In this document: positions 1-4,788 of the stretch, one piece after another | How positions within the stretch are numbered: the first letter of the stretch is position 1 | Layout of the letters: every line of letters begins with the position of its first letter | DNA from: Gemmatimonadota bacterium | Lineage (GTDB): Bacteria > Gemmatimonadota > Gemmatimonadetes > Gemmatimonadales > GWC2-71-9 | DNA length: 5,584 nt | Assembly (NCBI GenBank): GCA_029859185.1 | Contig: JAOUDR010000224.1 | Span: forward strand, 1 to 5,584 | Direction of reading: 5' to 3' | Notes under the pieces: model-generated | Database searches by the model: none | Seen by the model: only the letters and a program-made list of their open reading frames with translations | What the model was told of the DNA's origin: nothing | Translations under genes and position numbers: made by a program

Positions 1-1
1 G

Positions 2-931
2 GGCCTGTTCACCTGCGTCACCGGCGTCAGCGGCTCGGGCAAGAGCACGCTGATCAACGACACCCTCTACGCCGCGGTGGCCAGGAAGCTCTACCAGAGC
101 CACCTCGAGCCCGCGCCGCACGACCACATCGAGGGCCTGGAGCACCTGGACAAGGTGATCGCCGTCGACCAAAGCCCGATCGGCCGCACCCCGCGCAGCA
201 ACCCGGCCACCTACACGGGCCTGTTCACGCCAATCCGTGACCTCTTCGCGCAACTCGCCGAATCGAAGATCCGGGGCTACGGACCGGGTCGGTTCTCGTT
301 CAACGTGAAGGGCGGGCGGTGCGAGTCCTGTCAGGGTGACGGGCTGGTCAAGATCGAAATGCACTTCCTCCCGGACGTGTACGTCCCGTGCGAGATCTGC
401 AAAGGGCGGCGGTACAACCGGGAGACCCTGGATGTGCGGTACAAGGGCCGGTCCATTGCCGACGTGCTCGATATGACCGTGGCCGAGGCGTTGGAGTTCT
501 TCGACAGCCAGCCGCGCATTCGCGGCAAGCTGGAAGTGCTCAACGACGTCGGCATGGGGTACATCCACCTGGGGCAGAGCGCCACGACGCTGTCCGGCGG
601 GGAAGCGCAGCGCGTGAAATTGGCGACCGAACTCGCCAAGCGGGATACGGGCCGCACGCTCTATATCCTCGACGAGCCCACGACCGGCCTCCATTTCGAG
701 GACGTGCGTCTCCTGCTGGACGTGCTGCACCGGCTGGTGGATCGCGGCAACACGGTGATCGTGATCGAGCACAACCTCGAGGTCGTGAAGACCGCGGATT
801 GGGTGATCGATCTCGGCCCCGAGGGTGGTGCCCTGGGCGGTCGCGTGGTAGCGGAGGGCACCCCGGAGGGGGTGGCCGCCGCCCCGGGTTCCTACACCGG
901 ACGCTATCTTGGCGTCTTGCTCGCACGCTAG
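2..931 (+). CDS. uvrA: UvrA, excinuclease ABC subunit A (C-terminal part, 5' end outside window)
   Basis: This is the second half of UvrA, the ATP-dependent DNA damage sensor that loads UvrB in nucleotide excision repair in the cytoplasm. The frame is open from base 2, so the gene is cut by the window edge; 309 residues are visible. In order they show the second Walker A (GVSGSGKST, bases 23-49), the DQSPIGRTPRSNPATYTG block, a zinc finger with CESC and CEIC pairs (residues about 107-133 of the fragment), the ABC signature LSGGE (590-604), Walker B with ILDEPTTGLHF, and the EH switch histidine. The C-terminus WVIDLGPEGG is typical of the family. All catalytic and zinc-binding residues are present, so the protein looks functional and of the standard UvrA type rather than a diverged UvrA2 paralogue. 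A GTG at 77 is an internal valine, not the start. It is unrelated in function to the genes that follow and is separated from them by a probable terminator. Confidence 0.98.
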   Translation, partial: GLFTCVTGVSGSGKSTLINDTLYAAVARKLYQSHLEPAPHDHIEGLEHLDKVIAVDQSPIGRTPRSNPATYTGLFTPIRDLFAQLAESKIRGYGPGRFSFNVKGGRCESCQGDGLVKIEMHFLPDVYVPCEICKGRRYNRETLDVRYKGRSIADVLDMTVAEALEFFDSQPRIRGKLEVLNDVGMGYIHLGQSATTLSGGEAQRVKLATELAKRDTGRTLYILDEPTTGLHFEDVRLLLDVLHRLVDRGNTVIVIEHNLEVVKTADWVIDLGPEGGALGGRVVAEGTPEGVAAAPGSYTGRYLGVLLAR

Positions 932-959
932 CGCCGGCTGCCCGTCGGTGACACTTTTT
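932..959 (+). terminator. Probable intrinsic terminator of uvrA
   Basis: Directly after the uvrA stop codon, bases 932-938 can pair with 944-950 (7 bp including two G-U pairs, 5-nt loop). A run of five T follows at 955-959, after a 4-nt gap. The position right after a gene end and the T-run, rare in this GC-rich sequence, support a Rho-independent terminator. The stem is modest, so read-through is possible. Confidence 0.5.
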
Positions 960-976
960 GAAACGTCCCCCGTAAT
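948..976 (+). promoter_or_regulatory. Candidate sigma-70-type promoter for the small-gene array
   Basis: GTGACA at 948-953 (five of six matches to TTGACA) is followed by a 17-nt spacer and CGTAAT at 971-976 (four of six matches to TATAAT, but lacking the important second-position A). This would start a transcript near 983 with a leader of roughly 25 nt before the first array gene. It is the best promoter match in the uvrA-array gap. The -35 overlaps the 3' arm of the uvrA terminator hairpin. Housekeeping promoter consensus in this organism is unknown, so this is tentative. Confidence 0.35.
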
Positions 977-994
977 GCGGGCATGACGAATACC

Positions 995-999
995 GAGGA
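995..999 (+). promoter_or_regulatory. Ribosome binding site deciding the start of array gene 1
   Basis: GAGGA at 995-999 lies 9 nt before the ATG at 1009, a normal spacing. It directly abuts the in-frame TTG at 1000, which is too close to be served by it. This favours ATG 1009 as the start over the longer TTG reading. Confidence 0.6.
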
Positions 1000-1008
1000 T
1001 TGACGCGC

Positions 1009-1332
1009 ATGCTGACACAGACCCCAGCACCCACACCTCCAGAGATCCCCGACTGGCTGTTCCAGCGGGGGCCGGATCCGATCGACATCGCGATTGCCGT
1101 GGTGATCGTGATCTCTTCACTTGGGGCGGTCAGCATGCTCTGGATGCTGGTCCGGGGGTGGATGCGCAAGTGGAGCCAGCCTGCGGTGGGGCAGGACGTG
1201 GTGGAAACTCTCAAGCACTCGGTGCAACAGCTGTCGGCGGAGGTGGGTGAGTTGCACGAGCGGATGGACTTTGCCGAGCGGATGCTCGCGGCGCAGCGTG
1301 AGCCACAGCGGCTCGAGGGTCGAGGGAGCTGA
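1009..1332 (+). CDS. Small membrane-anchored coiled-coil protein, array copy 1 (PspB-like architecture)
   Basis: This encodes 107 residues of no recognised named family. A proline-rich N-terminus (about residues 5-15) is followed by a single hydrophobic helix (about 26-48) and a basic stretch (RGWMRKW) that predicts a cytoplasmic C-terminus by the positive-inside rule. A heptad-like segment then ends in the array motif HERMDFAERML (residues 83-93, bases 1255-1287). It is the longest copy because of its N-terminal extension, and its HERMDF form is shared with copy 7. ATG 1009 is preferred over TTG 1000 because of Shine-Dalgarno spacing. It is the first gene of a seven-gene unit leading to pspA, with the next gene 3 nt downstream. 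One membrane helix plus a cytoplasmic coiled coil recalls PspB, the membrane partner of PspA. That role is inferred from architecture and neighbourhood only. Confidence 0.85.
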   Translation: MLTQTPAPTPPEIPDWLFQRGPDPIDIAIAVVIVISSLGAVSMLWMLVRGWMRKWSQPAVGQDVVETLKHSVQQLSAEVGELHERMDFAERMLAAQREPQRLEGRGS

Positions 1333-1335
1333 CGC

Positions 1336-1620
1336 ATGGGTCCAGGTGAAGCCATCGCCATGATGACGCTATTCGTGAGCGTCGCCGCGACCATCGTCCT
1401 GCGCGGTCCGCTCGGGAAGGCGCTGGCGGACCGGATCGCCGGTCGCACGACCCGCGCGCCCGATGCGGCTCTTGCGGAGGAGCTGGATCGGACCCAGGGC
1501 GAGCTCGAGGCGCTGAAGCACCGCTTGGCGGAGGTGGAAGAGCGCCAGGATTTCGCGGAGCGCATGCTGTCACAGCGGGCGGAGGCCGGGCGCGCGGGCT
1601 TGCTGGGCGGGGAGCGCTGA
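1336..1620 (+). CDS. Small membrane-anchored coiled-coil protein, array copy 2 (PspB-like architecture)
   Basis: This encodes 94 residues. A hydrophobic helix occupies about residues 5-22, followed by a basic juxtamembrane stretch (PLGKALADRIAGR) that closely resembles copy 7. A polar linker leads into a highly charged coiled coil (about 45-78) ending in EERQDFAERML (residues 68-78, bases 1537-1569). A Gly/Arg-rich tail closes the protein. The start is supported by GAGGGAG at 1322-1328, 7 nt upstream of the ATG. It lies 3 nt after copy 1 and 1 nt before copy 3, consistent with one polycistronic, translationally coupled message. The motif region matches copy 3 at 29 of 33 bases, so these two are probably a comparatively close duplicate pair at the 3' end. 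Function is unknown; a PspA-linked envelope role is inferred from context. Confidence 0.87.
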   Translation: MGPGEAIAMMTLFVSVAATIVLRGPLGKALADRIAGRTTRAPDAALAEELDRTQGELEALKHRLAEVEERQDFAERMLSQRAEAGRAGLLGGER

Positions 1621-1621
1621 C

Positions 1622-1861
1622 GTGGAGACCTGGGCATTCATCCCGGTCGTGGCGATCATCATGTGGGGCGCGCAGGGGATCGCGCGGGCCGTGTTTGCGG
1701 GGCGCGCCCGCCAGACGCCGCCCGCGGTGCCGGACGACACGGTACGGACCGAGTTGGAGAACCTCCGGCAGCGGGTGATGGAGCTGGAGGAGCGCCAGGA
1801 TTTCACGGATCGCATGCTCACGCGTGGCGCGCGCGGCGACGGAGTGGACCATGCCGACTGA
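1622..1861 (+). CDS. Small membrane-anchored coiled-coil protein, array copy 3 (shortest copy)
   Basis: This encodes 79 residues, close to the length of classical PspB. The helix at about residues 4-24 contains two tryptophans, then come basic residues (FAGRARQ), a proline-containing linker, and a coiled coil ending in EERQDFTDRML (residues 56-66, bases 1787-1819). This is the only copy where the second acidic position of the motif is D instead of E. The start is GTG at 1622, one base after the stop of copy 2, with GGGGAG at 1609-1614 seven nt upstream. Its linker residues DDTVR recur in copy 7 although the membrane helices differ. The 3' end overlaps copy 4 by 11 nt, suggesting translational coupling. 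Function is inferred only from the family plan and neighbours. Confidence 0.85.
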   Translation: METWAFIPVVAIIMWGAQGIARAVFAGRARQTPPAVPDDTVRTELENLRQRVMELEERQDFTDRMLTRGARGDGVDHAD

Positions 1862-2141
1862 GTTCATTCTGATCCCCATCGCCGGGATGGCGACCGGCAC
1901 GATCTTCATGTTCGGGATCTACAAGCTGATCACAAAGTGGATGGAGTTGCGGCACCGGCCGGCTGTCGGCGGCGTCTCCGCCGAGGAGCTGCAGGATCTG
2001 CGGGACGACGTTGCACTGCTGCGGGACATGCCGGACCGGGTGGCCGAGCTCGAAGAGCGGCTGGACTTCACGGAGCGGTTGCTTGCCCAGGCCCGCCGCG
2101 AGCGGTCTGAACTCAATCCCGGGGGTGCGCCGCATGCATGA
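1851..2141 (+). CDS. Small membrane-anchored coiled-coil protein, array copy 4 (PspB-like architecture)
   Basis: This encodes 96 residues. The start is taken as ATG 1851, with GGAG at 1841-1844 six nt upstream, rather than an in-frame upstream codon at 1824, because the hydrophobic helix then begins a few residues in, as in the other copies. The helix covers about residues 5-27 and ends in FGIYKLITKW, followed by MELRHR. Copy 6 has a very similar YGIYR...DRRH stretch, so copies 4 and 6 form a subgroup. A long charged coiled coil (about 43-80) ends in EERLDFTERLL (residues 68-78, bases 2052-2084). It overlaps copy 3 by 11 nt and copy 5 by 8 nt. Predicted topology is a short periplasmic N-terminus with the coiled coil in the cytoplasm. 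The role is not known directly. Confidence 0.87.
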   Translation: MPTEFILIPIAGMATGTIFMFGIYKLITKWMELRHRPAVGGVSAEELQDLRDDVALLRDMPDRVAELEERLDFTERLLAQARRERSELNPGGAPHA

Positions 2142-2436
2142 GTTGTGGAGCAGCCCGTTGGCGCCGCTCATCTTCGTGGCGTTCTTCGTGTCGGTGGGGG
2201 GGCTACTGCTCCCGGTCATGCGGGGGCTTCAGCGCAGGATTGAGGGAGGTGGCGGGGCGGATCTCGCGCGCCTGCAGGAGGAGGTACGTCTCCTGCAGGC
2301 CGAGGTTGCGCACCTGCGATCCGGGGCCGTGGACGAGGCCGTCCACGAGCGGCTGGTGGACCTGGAGGAGCGGGTGGACTTCGCCGAGCGACTCTTGCCG
2401 CGCAGATCGTCCGCGGGATCGCAGGGAGAGGCATAG
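2134..2436 (+). CDS. Small membrane-anchored coiled-coil protein, array copy 5 (PspB-like architecture)
   Basis: This encodes 100 residues. The start is ATG 2134, inside the end of copy 4 (8-nt overlap), preceded by a G-rich stretch around 2120-2125 that may serve as ribosome binding site. The hydrophobic helix is at about residues 8-29, followed by RGLQRRI and a four-glycine linker also found in copy 6. The coiled coil is the longest in the set (about 42-88) and ends in EERVDFAERLL (residues 78-88, bases 2365-2397), with a short Ser/Gly-rich tail. The longer coil suggests it could reach further from the membrane than its paralogues. The proposed role as a PspA docking or sensing subunit is inference from architecture and synteny. 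Confidence 0.85.
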   Translation: MHELWSSPLAPLIFVAFFVSVGGLLLPVMRGLQRRIEGGGGADLARLQEEVRLLQAEVAHLRSGAVDEAVHERLVDLEERVDFAERLLPRRSSAGSQGEA

Positions 2437-2437
2437 G

Positions 2438-2728
2438 GTGCCGGACTTGATCTGGATCGAGGACGTGCTTTTCCCGCTCATCGGGATGGGGATGGGGTCG
2501 TTCGTGTTGTACGGCATCTATCGGACGGTGAACCGGATGCTCGACCGGCGGCACGAGGCCGAGATCGCAGGAGGGGGTGGGGTCGCGCAGGAGGTCCGGC
2601 AGCTCGAGGATCGGGTCGGCCAGTTGGAGGACCAAGTCGCGCGCGTGCAGGAACTCGAAGAGCGGCTGGATTTCGCGGAACGCATGCTGGCCAAGCACGG
2701 GCAGCGACCCCTGCTGGGCGACCACTGA
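2438..2728 (+). CDS. Small membrane-anchored coiled-coil protein, array copy 6 (PspB-like architecture)
   Basis: This encodes 96 residues from GTG 2438, one base after the stop of copy 5, with a strong purine-rich site at 2423-2431. A TTG at 2447 is a weaker alternative. The N-terminus is acidic and aromatic (DLIWIEDV). The membrane helix spans about residues 8-28 and contains the glycine/methionine run GMGMGS. Then come a basic stretch (YRTVNRMLDRRH, related to copy 4) and a four-glycine linker as in copy 5. The coiled coil has a clear L-x2-R-V-x2-L-E pattern and ends in EERLDFAERML (residues 74-84, bases 2657-2689), which is the consensus form of the array motif. This mosaic similarity to two neighbours suggests duplication with exchange between copies. 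Confidence 0.86.
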   Translation: MPDLIWIEDVLFPLIGMGMGSFVLYGIYRTVNRMLDRRHEAEIAGGGGVAQEVRQLEDRVGQLEDQVARVQELEERLDFAERMLAKHGQRPLLGDH

Positions 2729-2731
2729 GCC

Positions 2732-2736
2732 GAGGG
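2732..2736 (+). promoter_or_regulatory. Ribosome binding site deciding the start of array gene 7
   Basis: GAGGG at 2732-2736 lies 7 nt before ATG 2744 but only 1 nt before the in-frame ATG 2738. Normal Shine-Dalgarno spacing therefore favours ATG 2744. Confidence 0.6.
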
Positions 2737-2743
2737 AATGGAC

Positions 2744-3025
2744 ATGGAGGGCATTCTCGCCATCATCTTCATCTTCGGCGGAGGGACAGCCTTCCTCCTC
2801 GCCATTTCGCCGGTGGGCCGCGCGTTCGCCGACCGGATTCGCGGGGGTGGCATCGTGTCGGACGACACGGTGCGCCAGCTCGAAGTGTCGCACCAGGAGG
2901 TGCTCGACGACCTGGAGACGGTCCGGCGGGAGGTGGCCGAGCTGCATGAGCGGATGGACTTCACCGAGCGGGTCCTCGCGCAGAACCGGGAGGGGGGGCT
3001 GCCGCCGGGAAACGCGCCGGGGTAG
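2744..3025 (+). CDS. Small membrane-anchored coiled-coil protein, array copy 7 (last before pspA)
   Basis: This encodes 93 residues from ATG 2744 (ATG 2738 would add two residues). The hydrophobic helix runs from about residue 3 to 21 and contains a triple glycine. It is followed by PVGRAFADRIRGGG, nearly the same as the juxtamembrane stretch of copy 2. The linker DDTVR matches copy 3, and the end motif HERMDFTERVL (residues 68-78, bases 2945-2977) has the His form otherwise seen only in copy 1. It sits 15 nt after copy 6, the largest gap within the array, and 119 nt before pspA. Predicted to be an inner-membrane protein with a cytoplasmic coiled coil; no enzymatic motif is visible. The PspB-like interpretation is inference. 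Confidence 0.87.
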   Translation: MEGILAIIFIFGGGTAFLLAISPVGRAFADRIRGGGIVSDDTVRQLEVSHQEVLDDLETVRREVAELHERMDFTERVLAQNREGGLPPGNAPG

Positions 3026-3028
3026 GGG

Positions 3029-3049
3029 GACGGTAGCGTAACGACCGTC
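3029..3049 (+). terminator. Hairpin after array copy 7, possible weak terminator or attenuator
   Basis: GACGGT (3029-3034) and ACCGTC (3044-3049) form a perfect 6-bp stem with a 9-nt loop, just after the copy 7 stop. The following bases contain several T residues but no clean T-run. It could partly terminate the array transcript, uncouple pspA expression from the array, or protect the upstream mRNA end. Confidence 0.35.
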
Positions 3050-3107
3050 TTGCGTTGATCTTCCAACGGCCCGGTCGGCCGGCCGGGAGCGGGATTTCGA
3101 GGTTTGA

Positions 3108-3132
3108 GCGGGCTCGCGTGGCCCGCGGGAGG
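3108..3132 (+). promoter_or_regulatory. pspA: Hairpin abutting the pspA ribosome binding site
   Basis: GCGGGC (3108-3113) pairs perfectly with GCCCGC (3121-3126) around a 7-nt loop. It is followed immediately by the purine-rich GGGAGG (3127-3132), 12 nt before the pspA ATG; a second candidate, GGGGAG at 3137-3142, lies only 2 nt from it. A stable stem touching the ribosome binding region could modulate pspA translation. A further GC palindrome lies at about 3070-3086. No convincing sigma-54 or sigma-70 promoter was found in the 3026-3144 gap. The regulatory role is inference. Confidence 0.3.
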
Positions 3133-3144
3133 CATCGGGGAGCC

Positions 3145-3924
3145 ATGGGTATTTTCTCGCGGATGATGACCGTCATCAAGGCGAACATCAACGCACTCAT
3201 CGGACGGGCCGAAGACCCGGCCAAGGTGCTCGAGCAGTCGCTCATGGACATGCGGGGGTCGCTGGCCAAAACCAAGCAAGACGTGGCGGCGGCCATCGCG
3301 GACGAGAAGAAGCTCCAGGGGCAGGTCGAGCGCGAAAAGAAGCAGGCCGAGGACTGGGAGCGGCGCGCGATGCTCGCGGTGAACGAGGGGCGCGACGAGT
3401 TGGCCAAGCAGGCCTTGATGCGCCAGTCCGAGCACATGCAGAACGCCCAGCAGCTGCACGAAACGTGGGTGCGGCACAAGGGTGATACGGACAAGCTGAA
3501 GGACTCGCTCCGGCAGATGAACGACCGGATCGAAGAGCTCAAGCGCAAGAAGAACGTGCTGGTGGCGCGACAGAAGCGGGCCGAGGCGCAGGAGCGCATC
3601 CAGAAGACGATGTCCACCATGGGCGACCAGTCGGCGTTCGACACGTTCGCCCGCATGGAAGAGCGCATCGACGACATGGAGCGCCAGGCGGTGGCGGCCG
3701 CCGAGCTGGCCGGGGAGCTCTCCGGGGACAGTCTCGCGTCGGAGTTCAAGGCGCTCGAGTTCCACGGCAGCGCGGAGCAGCGCCTGCTGGAGCTGAAACA
3801 GAAGATGGGGATGCTGCCGGCCGGCAGCAACGGCGCGCCCCAGCAACTCGGGGCGGGGAACCGGTCGGATCTGGTGGAAGAGGCCGAGCTCGTCGAGGAG
3901 GACGAGGGAGAGCAGAAGCCCTAG
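3145..3924 (+). CDS. pspA: PspA/IM30 family envelope stress protein
   Basis: This encodes 259 residues of the PspA/IM30 (Vipp1) family: peripheral cytoplasmic proteins, ESCRT-III-like in fold, that form large oligomers on the inner membrane face and preserve membrane integrity under stress. The start at ATG 3145 gives the family N-terminus MGIFSRM, followed by ANINALIGRAEDP, a hallmark of the amphipathic helix and start of helix 1. An upstream in-frame TTG at 3055 would add 30 atypical residues and is rejected. Almost the whole protein is predicted helical coiled coil, including WERRAMLAVNEGRDELA and a FARMEERIDDMER helix (about residues 168-180). It is longer than E. coli PspA (222 aa) because of a Gly/Ala/Gln linker and an acidic tail (about 225-259). 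No pspF or pspC gene is in the window. Its direct neighbours are seven membrane-anchored coiled-coil proteins, suggesting these anchor or control it. Confidence 0.95.
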   Translation: MGIFSRMMTVIKANINALIGRAEDPAKVLEQSLMDMRGSLAKTKQDVAAAIADEKKLQGQVEREKKQAEDWERRAMLAVNEGRDELAKQALMRQSEHMQNAQQLHETWVRHKGDTDKLKDSLRQMNDRIEELKRKKNVLVARQKRAEAQERIQKTMSTMGDQSAFDTFARMEERIDDMERQAVAAAELAGELSGDSLASEFKALEFHGSAEQRLLELKQKMGMLPAGSNGAPQQLGAGNRSDLVEEAELVEEDEGEQKP

Positions 3925-3945
3925 GCATCCCGAAGGGCAGGACCA

Positions 3946-3983
3946 ACGTGGGGCCGGTGCCGGGTTCGGTGCCGGCCCCACGT
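3946..3983 (+). terminator. Strong GC-rich hairpin after pspA, probable terminator
   Basis: Bases 3946-3957 and 3972-3983 form a perfect 12-bp stem. Inside it a 2x2 internal loop is followed by a further 3-bp stem (3960-3962 with 3967-3969) and a GGTT loop. It starts 21 nt after the pspA stop. There is no T-run after it, so if it terminates transcription it is of the tail-less kind often seen in GC-rich bacteria; otherwise it may protect the mRNA 3' end. Confidence 0.55.
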
Positions 3984-4022
3984 CGTTGCGGCGACGGATT
4001 GTGCGTGTGGTCGTCCGAATGG

Positions 4023-4059
4023 TTGCCAGGGTCCGCGCCAATCATGCTACCGTCGCTCC
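4023..4059 (+). promoter_or_regulatory. Candidate promoter for a leaderless transcript of the membrane protein gene
   Basis: TTGCCA at 4023-4028 could be a -35 element. TACCGT at 4048-4053 fits the TANNNT -10 pattern and ends 6 nt before the ATG at 4060. That places the transcription start at or next to the A of the start codon. No Shine-Dalgarno sequence is present upstream of this ATG, as expected for leaderless initiation. The 19-nt spacer is longer than ideal, so the -35 assignment is weaker than the -10. Confidence 0.45.
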
Positions 4060-4788
4060 ATGACGAATCCGCGGTCGGTCCTGACGGCAGCTGGAACGAT
4101 GCTCGGGGCGCTCCGGGCGGAGGTAGCGCTCGGCCTGCGTCTCACGATCCGCCATCCCCTCCCACGTACGGCGCTCGGGTGGGCCGTTGGACTGGCGGCC
4201 CTCATCCGTGTGCTCGGCGGGTCGCCCCCGGAGCGTTCCATCGCGCCGGCGGTGATCGCGCTGGCCGGATTGCTCGGCGCCGCCGCCGGGCCGCGGGCCT
4301 TTGTGCGGGGAGGGCCGTTCGAGTCGTTGCGGTGGGGCGCGGTGATACCGGGATTCGCCGCGGCGGGCCGCCTGGCGGGCGCCGTCCTCGTCGCCGGTCT
4401 CGGGGCGATAACGGCGGGATTCGCGCTCGGCGGGTCGGCCGCCCTGGGTCTCGACATCTTGGTCGGCGCGGCGACCCACGCGGCGGTGATCAGCGCGCTC
4501 GGCGCGGCGCTGGCCCCCGCGTGGGGTTGTACCACCGCCACCGTGCTCCCGGTGCTGCTCGTGGCGGCCGGGGTCACCGCGCCAGACCTGATTGGTGGAC
4601 CGGAGCCGAGGCTGGGGGCCGTCCCGCTCCCTCCCCCAGGCGTGTTGGTGATGGGCGTCCTGCAGGGCCGGGGCGGAGTGGACGCGGTGCGGCTGGCGCT
4701 GTGGGTGGGGTTGGCCCTCCTGGGCATCGCCGGTCTTGGCCGGCGGGTCGCCAAACCCGTGGCCGTCCGGTGGAGGTTGGTCACATGA
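4060..4788 (+). CDS. Multi-pass membrane protein, possible ABC-2-like permease subunit
   Basis: This encodes 242 residues, very rich in Ala, Gly, Leu and Val, with about six predicted membrane helices (roughly 37-53, 61-78, 104-121, 128-152, 157-174 and 209-225). A cytoplasmic-looking basic/amphipathic N-terminus (about 15-35) precedes them, as in ABC-2-type or CcmB-like permeases. I do not recognise a specific family motif. Its stop overlaps the ATG of the next gene (ATGA), an ABC-ATPase-like protein, which is the usual order and coupling of transporter subunits. It has no visible ribosome binding site and a -10-like element at leaderless distance. Because the partner lacks catalytic residues, the pair may not be a working pump. 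What it transports, if anything, cannot be told from sequence. The minus-strand open frame covering it is a GC-driven shadow. Confidence 0.8.
   Translation: MTNPRSVLTAAGTMLGALRAEVALGLRLTIRHPLPRTALGWAVGLAALIRVLGGSPPERSIAPAVIALAGLLGAAAGPRAFVRGGPFESLRWGAVIPGFAAAGRLAGAVLVAGLGAITAGFALGGSAALGLDILVGAATHAAVISALGAALAPAWGCTTATVLPVLLVAAGVTAPDLIGGPEPRLGAVPLPPPGVLVMGVLQGRGGVDAVRLALWVGLALLGIAGLGRRVAKPVAVRWRLVT

Noticed and set aside
540..1637. Long minus-strand open frame across the uvrA end and the first array genes
   Set aside because: Low-complexity Arg/Ser/Pro-rich translation, spans the terminator and several well-supported + strand genes; a shadow of GC-rich third positions.
2011..2133. Longer in-frame start for array copy 5
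   Set aside because: Would overlap copy 4 by more than 120 nt and put non-homologous residues before the membrane helix; ATG 2134 fits the family plan.
1009..3025. The array as a single frameshifted large gene or a nucleotide repeat array
   Set aside because: Each copy has its own start, a separate membrane helix and a stop, and most have a clear ribosome site; nucleotide identity outside the motif is low, so these are real diverged genes.
3055..3144. TTG-initiated 30-residue N-terminal extension of PspA
   Set aside because: The family N-terminus is MGIFSR, which begins exactly at ATG 3145; the extension is Arg/Gly-rich and lies in the hairpin-containing gap.
3026..3144. Sigma-54 promoter before pspA, expected for PspF control
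   Set aside because: The TTGC at 3050-3053 has no GG at the required -24 position, and no pspF gene is in the window.
2518..4041. Minus-strand open frame of 507 codons opposite copies 6-7 and pspA
   Set aside because: Antisense to a clear PspA gene with family-specific sequence; the translation mirrors coiled-coil codons and resembles no known protein.
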